A stretch of DNA of 64,000 nucleotides from an uncultured Dysgonomonas sp. (GTDB lineage Bacteria > Bacteroidota > Bacteroidia > Bacteroidales > Dysgonomonadaceae), in the NCBI RefSeq assembly GCF_934668725.1, contig NZ_CAKUOF010000007.1, positions 62,001-126,000 of the forward strand. The letters run 5' to 3'. Shown here piece after piece: positions 8,793-17,731 of the stretch (position 1 is its first letter; the number at the start of each line of letters is the position of its first letter). The translations under genes were made by a program, and so were the position numbers. The notes beneath the pieces were generated by a model. The model was not told the origin of the DNA. It was given only the letters and a program-made list of their open reading frames with translations, and made no database searches.

Positions 8793-10985
8793 TTACAGTT
8801 TTTTCAATACTTTAGTCTGCAATTTATCTGTTACAGGATAAAGGCTGATAGCATAGCCTCCTCCGGGTGCTAAATGTTGAGATAACTTGGACTTATTAGT
8901 TACCACCACTTTGCGTATATCGTAAGCTTGTGGATTTGTTTTGTAATGTGCATCTTTTGCATCACCATATATAGTTGCAATATATTCTGTATTCGGATCA
9001 AGGAAATCGAATGAGATGTTAGATGTATAACCGTTTTCGCCACATACACTACCGATAAACCAATTGTCGGTTCCTTTTGCTTTACGAGCTACAGTTACAT
9101 GATCTCCCGGCTCTGCTTCAAGATATTTACTGTCATCCCAATCTAAAGCTACATCTTTGATAAATTGAAAAGCATCTATAAATTTCTCATAAGTCTCCGG
9201 AAAATCTGCTGCCATTTGCAATGGGCTGTACATAGTTACATACAATGCTAATTGATTGGCAATAGTAGTATTTACATGCGATTTATTATCGGGATTTATT
9301 TTTTCTATATCCATTTCGAAAATACCGGGAGTATAATCCATCGGACCACCAATCAGACGTGTAAATGGAAGCACTGTTGTATGATTTGGCTTACTGCCAC
9401 CAAATGCTTGATATTCTGTTCCACGAGCCGACTCATTTCCGATAAGGTTAGGCCATGTACGGCCCACTCCTGTAGGGCGTACTGCTTCGTGAGCATTTAC
9501 CATAATCTTATAGTCAGCTGCTTTCTCGATTGCATATTGGTAATGGTTTACAAGCCATTGGCTATAGTGATTTTCGCCACGAGGTAGAATATTTCCTACA
9601 TATCCGCTTTTCACAGCATCGTAGCCATTATCTTTCATAAATTTATAGGCTTCATCCATATGACGCTCATAGTTACGAACAGAGGCTGATGTTTCGTGGT
9701 GCATAATCATTTTTACACCTTTACTTTTTGCATATTCACGGATAGCTACTACATCGAAGTCCGGATATGGAGTTACAAAATCAAATACATAATCTTTTGA
9801 ATTGCCAAACCAATCTTCCCATCCTTCGTTCCATCCTTCTACTAAAACTCCATCAAAACCATGCTTAGCAGCAAAATCGATATATTTTTTCACATTTTCG
9901 GTAGTAGCACCATGCTTACCGTTAGGTTTTACTTTCGAATAATCGGTTATCCCCAATTGTACTGTTGGTAATTCGTCGGTATATGCCCATGTGCTTTTAC
10001 CTGTAATCATTTCCCACCAAACACCTACATATTTCACTGGTTTAATCCAAGATGTATCTTCTATCTTATTAGGCTCATTTAAGTTTAATGTAATATGTGA
10101 AGCTAAAATATCACGAGCATCGTCACTTACAATAACTGTACGCCAAGGCGATTGGCTCGGTGCTTGCATATAACCTTTATCACCCTTAGCATCAGGAGTC
10201 AACCAAGCTTCAAAAATCATATTTTTGTCGTCCAGATTTAAGTGCATACAAGCATAATCGATCAAAGCTGCTTCGTGAAGATTGATGTATAAACCATCGG
10301 CAGTTTTCATCATCAAGGCTGTTTGCACTCCTGTATTAGAGAATGATGTTTGAGAAACGTTAGCAGTCACTGATTTTTCCATTAAACCTCTGATTTCAGA
10401 GAGTTTAGAAGTAGTATAATCATACTCTTGAGTATCATAGTCTCCGGGAATCCAATATGCTGTGTGGTCTCCGGCCATTGCAAACTGAGTCTTTTCTTCT
10501 TTGATTACAAAGTAAGTAAGATTCTTTTGCTCGGGAAATTCATATCTGAAACCTAATCCATCATTAAACAAACGGAAACGAATTACTATGGTTCTGTCTG
10601 TAGCTTTCTGATTTAGCGTTACAGCTAGTTCATTGTAATTATCTCGAATTTCTTTCACTTCTCCCCAAACAGGTTTCCATGTTTCATCAACAGTTGCTGT
10701 TTCAGTATTAACTACTGAAAAACCACTGTACAGGTTTCCTTCTCCATTTGTTTCTTTAACCGAAAAATCATCGAAATTATTAAGTGTTTTTTGTGCCTTA
10801 AGCTCAAATCCCAACTTACTGGGCTTAATAACATCTTTACCCTTATAAGTCAGGCTATAAGTAGGCTCTCCATTATTCTGAAGCCAGAACTTTAATTCCA
10901 AATTTCCATTCGGAGACTTCAACTCTTGTGCTATTACCCAATGACTGGCAATACACAAACACACCAAAATGATTAATTTTCTCAT
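8793..10985 (-). CDS. GH97 alpha-glucosidase, SusB-like (copy A)
   Basis: 730 residues with a Sec signal peptide (MRKLIILVCLCIASHWVIAQ), hence periplasmic or outer-membrane side. N-terminal beta-sandwich, (beta/alpha)8 barrel and C-terminal beta domain as in SusB. Catalytic-region motifs: LVEGWNEGWEDW (from 381), MIMHHETSAS (E431), VNAHEAVRPTG (E500) and GNESARGTEY (E518). They match the calcium and catalytic glutamates of inverting SusB-type enzymes rather than the retaining GH97b group. It would release glucose from malto-oligosaccharides. It is a separate transcription unit with a TGCAAACGTTTGCA palindrome 252 bases upstream. A second GH97 gene lies upstream on the same strand. Confidence 0.93.
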   Translation of the reverse strand: MRKLIILVCLCIASHWVIAQELKSPNGNLELKFWLQNNGEPTYSLTYKGKDVIKPSKLGFELKAQKTLNNFDDFSVKETNGEGNLYSGFSVVNTETATVDETWKPVWGEVKEIRDNYNELAVTLNQKATDRTIVIRFRLFNDGLGFRYEFPEQKNLTYFVIKEEKTQFAMAGDHTAYWIPGDYDTQEYDYTTSKLSEIRGLMEKSVTANVSQTSFSNTGVQTALMMKTADGLYINLHEAALIDYACMHLNLDDKNMIFEAWLTPDAKGDKGYMQAPSQSPWRTVIVSDDARDILASHITLNLNEPNKIEDTSWIKPVKYVGVWWEMITGKSTWAYTDELPTVQLGITDYSKVKPNGKHGATTENVKKYIDFAAKHGFDGVLVEGWNEGWEDWFGNSKDYVFDFVTPYPDFDVVAIREYAKSKGVKMIMHHETSASVRNYERHMDEAYKFMKDNGYDAVKSGYVGNILPRGENHYSQWLVNHYQYAIEKAADYKIMVNAHEAVRPTGVGRTWPNLIGNESARGTEYQAFGGSKPNHTTVLPFTRLIGGPMDYTPGIFEMDIEKINPDNKSHVNTTIANQLALYVTMYSPLQMAADFPETYEKFIDAFQFIKDVALDWDDSKYLEAEPGDHVTVARKAKGTDNWFIGSVCGENGYTSNISFDFLDPNTEYIATIYGDAKDAHYKTNPQAYDIRKVVVTNKSKLSQHLAPGGGYAISLYPVTDKLQTKVLKKL

Positions 10986-11457
10986 GGTATATTTCTTTTC
11001 ATTTTAAGAATAAGGTCATAGACCTTTTTGATTTATTATTATGAGTGATTACTTTATTCCAAGTATTTCAAATTCTTCTATTAGTTTGAAGAATAAAAGC
11101 TAAACGACAGTTATCACCAATCAGTTCCATATAGGATATTCACTGTTAATTAAGATTTGCGCTTTCTCTTATACAAAGTAAAGATATTAGTATTGCATAA
11201 TTGGGATAAAACAAATACAAAAATGTAATACTTGGCTGCAAACGTTTGCAAATACTGTAATTTTCAGTAACCCGAAGCCTACCTCTTCTTTCAAACAACC
11301 TATCTCTTAAACACCATCGGACGATAGCCGGTAAAAACGGAGGCAATATTTTCGATTTCCAAACAAATTAAATTATCTGATACCTAAAGAAGGGAAAGCA
11401 TATGAAACCATATACTCCCCCTTCTTGCCATGAAAAAAAAGAACTACTCTCGATTGA
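10986..11457. other. intergenic region between the two GH97 genes
   Basis: 472 bases. Besides the operator at 11237-11250, a long hairpin without a T-run lies at 11387-11426 (AAGAAGGG with CCCTTCTT, inner CATATG/CATATA arms), shortly after the copy B stop on the minus strand. A near -7 box on the minus strand (TTACTTTG) lies at about 11173-11180. A 66-codon frame here on the minus strand lacks any recognisable features. Confidence 0.45.
11237..11250. promoter_or_regulatory. LacI-type operator TGCAAACGTTTGCA upstream of GH97 copy A
   Basis: A perfect 14-bp palindrome centred on CG, the form expected for a LacI-family protein. It is identical to the cores at 13704-13717 and 22555-22568. It lies 252 bases upstream of the copy A start codon. 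Confidence 0.75.
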
Positions 11458-13554
11458 TTATTTTACACTGATTGCAAGTCCTCCTCCGGGTGCTAACCTT
11501 TGTTTTAGTTTGGTTTTGCTGGTTACTGGAATACTTTTGATGGTATAACTTTGAGGATTCTTTTCCCAATCTGCATCTTTTCCATCAGCATATACTGTTG
11601 CTGTATATTTAACGCCTTCAGGCAAGAAACTGAAATCGATTAATGCTTCACGTGCATTTTCGTCAGTCACTCCACCGATAAACCATTCATTTTTACCTTT
11701 AGCTTTACGGGCAATAGTTACGTACTCTCCCGGCTCAGCTTCAAGAATATAGGTATTATCCCAATCTACGGCTACATCTTTGATGAATTGAAATGCATCG
11801 GGGAAACGTTCATAGTTTTCAGGTAGATCGGCTGCCATTTGCAATGGACTGTACATAGTTACATAAAGTGCCAACTGTTTAACCAACGTGGTACGCACTC
11901 TGTTATGATTATCGGGACTGTAATACGTGAAATCGGTTTGGAATATACCGGGTGTATAATCCATAGGGCCGCCCATCATACGTGTAAATGGAAGAATGGT
12001 TGTATGCTCGGGAGGCAATCCACCCATAGATTCAAACTCTGTTCCGCGTGCCGACTCTTGAGCCAACCAGTTAGGATAGGTACGATACAGTCCTGTTGGA
12101 CGTACTGCTTCATGCGAGTTTACCATTATCTTATAATCTGCTGCCAGTTTCGCTGTATTGATGTAGTGATTTACCATCGATTGTCCATCGTGATGCTCTC
12201 CCTTGGGTCTGATCCTGCTTACATAACCTGTTTTTACAGCATTGTAACCATTGTCTTTCATAAATTGGAAGGCATCCTTCTGGTGACGTTCGTAATTAGC
12301 CACAGAACCTCCTGTTTCGTGATGCATCATTACTTTTACACCTTTTGAAGCAGCATAGCGTTGCAATTCTTTTACATCGAAATCAGGATACGGGGTTACA
12401 AAGTCAAACAGGTATTCTCTTACCGGATTAATCCAGTCTTCCCAACCGATATTCCATCCTTCAACTAATACCTGGTCGAACCCGTTTGCTGCTGCAAAAT
12501 CAATATATTTCTTCACATTTTCGGTATTGGCAGCATGTCTTCCGTTGGGAGTGAGTTTAGAAAAATCAGTTACACCCAATTTGATATTAGTATCGTCCGA
12601 ATAAGCCCATGAACCTCTACCTGTAAACATTTGCCACCATACACCGATATATTTTGTAGGTTTTATCCAAGAAACATCTTCGTAAGTACATGGTTCATTC
12701 AGATTTACAATCATTCTCGAAGCTAATATATTACGTGCATCGTCACTTACAATAATGGTACGCCAAGGTGTTTGTGCAGGAGTATTCATATCTCCTTTAT
12801 TGCCATAAACGTCAGGAACAAGGTGTGCACTGAATCCCAATTTCTTATCATCTACATTCAGTTGCATAGCAGGGTAATCTACCAAGGCGGCTTCATGAAT
12901 ATTGATGTATAATCCATTGTCTGATTTCATCATCAATGGCGTTTGTACAGCCAATGTTTTAATCGGTGATTGATCTAATACGTGATGGGTAGCCTCTTTC
13001 ATCGCTCCGGCTATACCTGTAATTTTAGTTGTAGTATAGGCGTATTCATTCGTATCATAGTCTCCGGGAATCCAGAAAGTTTTATTGTCTCCTGCCATAT
13101 TAAACTCAGTCAACTCTTCTTTTATGACAAAAGTAAACAGGTCCTTTTGTTTTGGAAATTCGTACCTGAATCCTAAACCATCATCAAATAATCTGAATCT
13201 GATATCTATGGATCTATTATCCTGAGTCAGATTTACCAGCATTTCATTATAGTTGGTTCGAATCTCACTTTGTTCGCCCCAAACAGGTTTCCAGGTTGTG
13301 TCTTCCGACGAATATTTTACATCTTCAATTTTGAAATCTTTATCAAGTTGTCCTGTACCCGAAGCGATGGAGAATCCAAGCTTGCTATCTTTGATGACAT
13401 CTTTATTTTTATAAGTCAGATTATAGGTAGGAACGCCTTGACCGGTCAACTGAAAATTCAGTACCAAATTTCCATCGGGCGACTTTAGCTCCTGAGCTTG
13501 TATAATTCCACAGAGGAAGCACAAGCCTGCAAGTAAAAGGGATTTTTTAAACAT
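11458..13554 (-). CDS. GH97 alpha-glucosidase, SusB-like (copy B)
   Basis: 698 residues, signal peptide MFKKSLLLAGLCFLCGIIQAQ. It shares the whole architecture with copy A. The catalytic segments LVEGWNIGWEDW, VMMHHETGGSV, VNSHEAVRPTG and AQESARGTEF are present, so it too should be an inverting alpha-glucoside hydrolase. Differences around the active site (HHETGG for HHETSA, NSHE for NAHE, QESARGTEF for NESARGTEY) suggest a somewhat different substrate length or linkage preference. It has its own upstream operator (13694-13727) about 140 bases before the start and lies downstream of the sus-like operon on the same strand. Confidence 0.93.
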   Translation of the reverse strand: MFKKSLLLAGLCFLCGIIQAQELKSPDGNLVLNFQLTGQGVPTYNLTYKNKDVIKDSKLGFSIASGTGQLDKDFKIEDVKYSSEDTTWKPVWGEQSEIRTNYNEMLVNLTQDNRSIDIRFRLFDDGLGFRYEFPKQKDLFTFVIKEELTEFNMAGDNKTFWIPGDYDTNEYAYTTTKITGIAGAMKEATHHVLDQSPIKTLAVQTPLMMKSDNGLYINIHEAALVDYPAMQLNVDDKKLGFSAHLVPDVYGNKGDMNTPAQTPWRTIIVSDDARNILASRMIVNLNEPCTYEDVSWIKPTKYIGVWWQMFTGRGSWAYSDDTNIKLGVTDFSKLTPNGRHAANTENVKKYIDFAAANGFDQVLVEGWNIGWEDWINPVREYLFDFVTPYPDFDVKELQRYAASKGVKVMMHHETGGSVANYERHQKDAFQFMKDNGYNAVKTGYVSRIRPKGEHHDGQSMVNHYINTAKLAADYKIMVNSHEAVRPTGLYRTYPNWLAQESARGTEFESMGGLPPEHTTILPFTRMMGGPMDYTPGIFQTDFTYYSPDNHNRVRTTLVKQLALYVTMYSPLQMAADLPENYERFPDAFQFIKDVAVDWDNTYILEAEPGEYVTIARKAKGKNEWFIGGVTDENAREALIDFSFLPEGVKYTATVYADGKDADWEKNPQSYTIKSIPVTSKTKLKQRLAPGGGLAISVK

Positions 13555-13693
13555 ATCTATTATTTTTGATTTTAAGGTCTGCGACCTTGCTTATTTATTT
13601 GTATTTCATGGCAAGGTCGAACGACCTCTTATTCTTATTACAAAAAAAGCTTATTTAACTCTGATTTACAGTGATGGATAGTGTCTAATTAAC

Positions 13694-13727
13694 GATAAAA
13701 GGTTGCAAACGTTTGCAACCTTTTATC
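13694..13727. promoter_or_regulatory. 34-bp perfect palindrome containing the LacI-type operator
   Basis: The left arm GATAAAAGGTTGCAAAC (13694-13710) is exactly complementary to 13711-13727. The centre is the TGCAAACGTTTGCA operator core (13704-13717). It lies upstream of GH97 copy B and downstream of the GH13 gene. Besides acting as an operator it could form a 17-bp hairpin in RNA with Ts in the outer arm and help end the GH13 transcript. Confidence 0.8.
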
Positions 13728-13806
13728 TGTATGAAGTAAGTATCTATTCTCGAAGCTTCTTTTCCTCAATTATAACTGTAATATAAATCAAGGAAGCCTT
13801 AAGACT

Positions 13807-16536
13807 TTATTTCTTTATAAACTTTTGAGAAATATCTTTACCGTCTAATTTCAGTTTCACAATATAGATACCTTTTGACAACGATGTTGTTTCAATAGAT
13901 TGAGTATTTGACCTTTTCAGTAGAGCAACTCCCGATAAATCATAAAGAGTTATCGATTTTGCAACACCATTAGTATATTCAATACGATCATCAAGTATTG
14001 TTAAAGATTCATTATCTGCATACATGTCTTCAATTGATGCAACGCTTCCTTTATCTATGTAAAACTTATACTCACCCGGAGCTAATGTTACCGAATAACT
14101 TGTTGAAGGCATAGTCACAGCTACTCCAGTCAAGGCATCGTACCATTCGCCACTGCGAGGCAAGGTTACGGCAGCTGTAGCACTCACCACATCGAAATTA
14201 CCTACAACAAAAGCATTGACATTCGTTCCCTTCCAAAGGATGTATTTTTGCTTTCCTTCTAAGGAGTAATTTATATCTGTCGATTCGAATACTTTGTTCT
14301 CGGTTTTCAGGTTGATTAGTTTCGAATAAACTGAATATAGGTCTTTACGTTCTTTATTTTCATAATAATCCCATCTGATTGGCTTTTCGGCAACACGGCA
14401 ATCGTTCGAGATTGTAGTACCATCGCTACAGGTATTTATCGAATAATCATAGCCTAATTCTCCAAATTGCCAGATCATCTTAGGCCCGGGCAAAGTCAAA
14501 TAAAATGCTGCGGCAAGTTCGGCACGCTTCAACGCCGTAGCCTCATTTTTAATATTATATGCACCCGAAGCATTTCCGTACGCTTTGGCTTTAAACATGG
14601 TACGTTCTTCGTCGTGACTCTCCATATAAGCTACCAGATTTGGTTTTGTCCAACCTCTTTTTGAATATATAGCCCACGATAAATCCGATTTATTATTCTC
14701 GGTATATCCCATTACCGCCTCACAATAGTTATTATTGATATTTCCCCAAAGCATAATATCGGCATCGGAAAGTACTTTTTCTTCCGAATTATCAGCCAAA
14801 TGTTCCATTATTACAATCGCCTTGGGATTACGTTTATAAATTTCGCTACTCATTCGTTTTAGAATATCTATACGCGATTGGTCGTATGCCCAACCATCGC
14901 CTGCCTTGTTGGTAAAACCTTTTGTGAAGTCGAAGCGGAAACCATCTACCTGATATTCTTTCATCCAGTAACTATTTATACTATCTACTAGAGCTTTGGT
15001 TTGATCTGATTCATGATTAAAGTCGTATCCCCAACTGTAAGCACTATTGGGTGATTGGATGTTGTACCACGGATTATCGGCCGAAGGGCGATTGTTGGCA
15101 TTATCCCAATACATCCTCACGAATGGAGATTGCCCGTAAGAATGATTCAGTACCATATCGATTATAACGGCTATTCCTCTATTGTGACATTCGTCAACAA
15201 AAGCTTTGAAAGCGTCTTTTGTTCCGTAATATTTATCTACTGCAAAATAAAATGATGGGTTATATCCCCAACTGTTATTTCCTTCAAACTCGTTAATTGG
15301 TAGTAGTTCTATTGCATTTACACCCAAAGATTGAAGGTAATCTAGCTTTTTCATAGTAGACTCGAAGCTATGTTCTGTGGTAAAATCGCGTATCAACAGT
15401 TCATAGATAACCAATTTATCTTTTTCGGCAGGTGTAAAGTTCTTTGTTTTCCAATTATATGGAGTTTGCCCGGTTTGAAGAACCGAAACTATACCTTCGG
15501 TTTTTCCTGTTGGATAAGGCTTCAGGTTAGGGTATACTGTTGAAGGAATGTAAGAATCATTCCAAGGATCAAGGACTTTGTCGGTATAAGGGTCTGCCAC
15601 TTTCAATGTTCCATCTATTAAGTACTGAAATCCGTACTCTTTCCCTTTTTCTAAGTTTGAAACGGTTAACCACCAGAAATCTCCTGCTTTATTGAACATA
15701 TAAGCATTATTGATTTTCCAGTTATTAAAATCGCCTAGCAGATATACATTAGTCTTCTTTGGTGCATATAATACTATTGTGGCTGTATTATCGTCTATAT
15801 AATTGACTCCTGACCTTACATTTGACGGTAAAGGCAAGTTTACCTGATCCTTCTTTACATTTACATAGATACTGTCTCTTACTAGAGAAGGGCTTAGACC
15901 TGCTTCAGCTATCAACCAGAAAGATCCTTCTGTCGAAAATTTATAGGTGTATGATAAAGTTGTTGAATTATCTACTTTCGTTAATTGAGTATCATTCAGA
16001 TAAAGTTTTAAAGTCGTTATTTGCGAGCTTTTAGCCTTTATGGCTAAAGAAGTATTCTTATCCAGTAACTGCTCTGTCTGAGGTGTCTCAAGAGTTACCA
16101 GTAATCCTTTTTCGTGTACATCTACTAATATGTCTTTTCCATTATCCTTCCCTTCTTTTGAGCCGTCAGCACTACGAAAGACAAAGGCTAATTTCAGCAT
16201 TTTTTCGCCTGCGGGAACACCATAATATACACGGGCTCCTGATGGCATTGTCAATTTCCACTTGTTATTCCCAATAGAGGTTAATTTGTATTTTGCACTG
16301 TTATCTAACCAATTCGGTGCATATTTCCAATCGGAGCTGGAAGTGCTTTTATCAGTAATAACCCCAGTATGTGCATATACATCACCTGCATAATTATTGA
16401 GTGCAGTAGATGATGCATCGAATATCACTTCTGCTGCAACATCGTCTGTAAGAAAAGTAGGGTTTGTAGTTATAATCTGTGCTTGTATCCACAGAGGAAC
16501 CCAGAGTAAAAACAAAAGAATCTTAGTTTTTGTCAT
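13807..16536 (-). CDS. GH13 alpha-amylase-type hydrolase with CBM48-like domain and T9SS sorting tail
   Basis: 909 residues from the ATG at 16536 (signal peptide MTKTKILLFLLWVPLWIQAQ); the frame is open further upstream but without a better start. Order: N-terminal beta domains, a CBM48/E-set-like domain at about 240-330 (VYLLGDFNNWKI), GH13 barrel with region I DMVLNH (460-465), region II FRFDF with nucleophile D536, region III VIMEHL with acid/base E578, and region IV ESHDEER (HD at 641-642). The last 65 or so residues end LSKGIYIVKLKLDGKDISQK, a type A T9SS C-terminal sorting domain. It is the last gene of the susC-susD-susE-like operon, 100 bases behind its neighbour. It likely cleaves starch or related alpha-glucans outside the cell. 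Branch specificity (amylase versus pullulanase-like) cannot be told. Confidence 0.9.
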   Translation of the reverse strand: MTKTKILLFLLWVPLWIQAQIITTNPTFLTDDVAAEVIFDASSTALNNYAGDVYAHTGVITDKSTSSSDWKYAPNWLDNSAKYKLTSIGNNKWKLTMPSGARVYYGVPAGEKMLKLAFVFRSADGSKEGKDNGKDILVDVHEKGLLVTLETPQTEQLLDKNTSLAIKAKSSQITTLKLYLNDTQLTKVDNSTTLSYTYKFSTEGSFWLIAEAGLSPSLVRDSIYVNVKKDQVNLPLPSNVRSGVNYIDDNTATIVLYAPKKTNVYLLGDFNNWKINNAYMFNKAGDFWWLTVSNLEKGKEYGFQYLIDGTLKVADPYTDKVLDPWNDSYIPSTVYPNLKPYPTGKTEGIVSVLQTGQTPYNWKTKNFTPAEKDKLVIYELLIRDFTTEHSFESTMKKLDYLQSLGVNAIELLPINEFEGNNSWGYNPSFYFAVDKYYGTKDAFKAFVDECHNRGIAVIIDMVLNHSYGQSPFVRMYWDNANNRPSADNPWYNIQSPNSAYSWGYDFNHESDQTKALVDSINSYWMKEYQVDGFRFDFTKGFTNKAGDGWAYDQSRIDILKRMSSEIYKRNPKAIVIMEHLADNSEEKVLSDADIMLWGNINNNYCEAVMGYTENNKSDLSWAIYSKRGWTKPNLVAYMESHDEERTMFKAKAYGNASGAYNIKNEATALKRAELAAAFYLTLPGPKMIWQFGELGYDYSINTCSDGTTISNDCRVAEKPIRWDYYENKERKDLYSVYSKLINLKTENKVFESTDINYSLEGKQKYILWKGTNVNAFVVGNFDVVSATAAVTLPRSGEWYDALTGVAVTMPSTSYSVTLAPGEYKFYIDKGSVASIEDMYADNESLTILDDRIEYTNGVAKSITLYDLSGVALLKRSNTQSIETTSLSKGIYIVKLKLDGKDISQKFIKK

Positions 16537-16636
16537 GGTATTTTTTTTATAAACATATAAATTAAATATCGAAAAGTAAGAACCTAAGCCCTTACTTTTC
16601 AATATTTAAACTCTTTTTTCTTATTTTAGAATAAAT

Positions 16637-17710
16637 CTATTCAATAGTACCCGTTCCTGCATTAAAGTTGAGAGTTACTTTTTTACCTGCTCCAACATTA
16701 ACACGTTCCTGGTCATTTCCATTTCCTCTATATTCTATTTTTCCATTAAGAATAATAAATTCCATTTTCCACCAATCGGCAGTAGTAGCACTCGAGGTGG
16801 CATACATTCTCAATTCTCCGGCGGCAGTAGTAGTTATAGACATTGTTTTACCGTCAGCATCTACTGTAAATGGATATTTACCTGAATCCCAACCTCCGAA
16901 AGCATCTCCCATACCGTATACTTTGGCAGGTTCGATAGTAATTTTTCCCGCTTTCTGATCAATAAATACGCTATAGAAGCCATCTGCCGGAACAAAAGCA
17001 TTTCCATCCTTTACAGTAAACCCTTGGTTTGTCTCTAATTCTGCAAAATCTTTCTCCCAAACTCTTTTCGGAGCCCATTTAAATCCATTGGCCGCAGTGA
17101 AATAACGAACACACCAGAATGAAGTAGGAACACCATTCACTGGTGTCATTTTGGCAACACCCGAAGAATTCCAATCCCAGCCTCCAAAATCGGCACCAAT
17201 CATAAATAATGTAGGATCTTCTTTAACAAAATATGTTGTAATAGTTGATTTTACGACATTCGAAGGGACAGATACAGGAGTTATAGACGATCCTAAATTA
17301 GCAACTACTCTAAATTCCAAAGTCTTAGTAACAACGTCTGTCAATGTATCTTTCATTGAGGCATATAACTCATATACTTTTTTGTTCATCTCTTCTTGGG
17401 TAATCGCAGCTTTAGTTTTACTTGTTACCGATGTCAAGACTATTACATTCTTAAAATTATTGCCTTCTTCTGCCATTTCGATGTTATAAACAATAGCAGT
17501 GTTTACGCCAAAATCAGTGGCAGACCACCTTATTGTATCCAATACTTTACTTTTATCCTTTTCGGAGAGCTCATATTTCTCTGCAAGTGGGCTCAATTTA
17601 CTAGGCGTTACATCTTGGGGGTTGAATGATACCTTCTCCAAATCGCTTTCACACGAAGACAATGCTAGTATTGAGAGGATTATTAACGATATATATTTAT
17701 ATACTTTCAT
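16637..17710 (-). CDS. SusE/SusF-like outer-membrane starch-binding lipoprotein
   Basis: 357 residues. Lipoprotein signal with a lipobox ending LALSSC (Cys at 20), so surface-anchored. The N-terminal part (about 25-165, ending near ITTYFVKEDP) resembles the SusE N-terminal immunoglobulin-like domain. It is followed by two SusE/F-type carbohydrate-binding modules (WW/aromatic-rich: FGGWDWNSSGV, FKWAPKRVW, GDAFGGWDSGKYPF, TADWWKMEF). It would bind alpha-glucan at the cell surface for the SusC/D pair. It is the third gene of the operon, 21 bases after susD. Confidence 0.85.
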   Translation of the reverse strand: MKVYKYISLIILSILALSSCESDLEKVSFNPQDVTPSKLSPLAEKYELSEKDKSKVLDTIRWSATDFGVNTAIVYNIEMAEEGNNFKNVIVLTSVTSKTKAAITQEEMNKKVYELYASMKDTLTDVVTKTLEFRVVANLGSSITPVSVPSNVVKSTITTYFVKEDPTLFMIGADFGGWDWNSSGVAKMTPVNGVPTSFWCVRYFTAANGFKWAPKRVWEKDFAELETNQGFTVKDGNAFVPADGFYSVFIDQKAGKITIEPAKVYGMGDAFGGWDSGKYPFTVDADGKTMSITTTAAGELRMYATSSATTADWWKMEFIILNGKIEYRGNGNDQERVNVGAGKKVTLNFNAGTGTIE

Positions 17711-17731
17711 AATATCTTATTGTTTTTGTTT

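Noticed and set aside
9252..9587. Plus-strand frames inside the GH97, GH13, susC, susD and susE-like genes
   Set aside because: Antisense shadows of strongly supported genes, with no start context or recognisable domains.
11146..11346. 66-codon minus-strand frame between the GH97 genes
   Set aside because: It spans the operator palindrome, has an odd cysteine/arginine-rich composition and no recognisable features.
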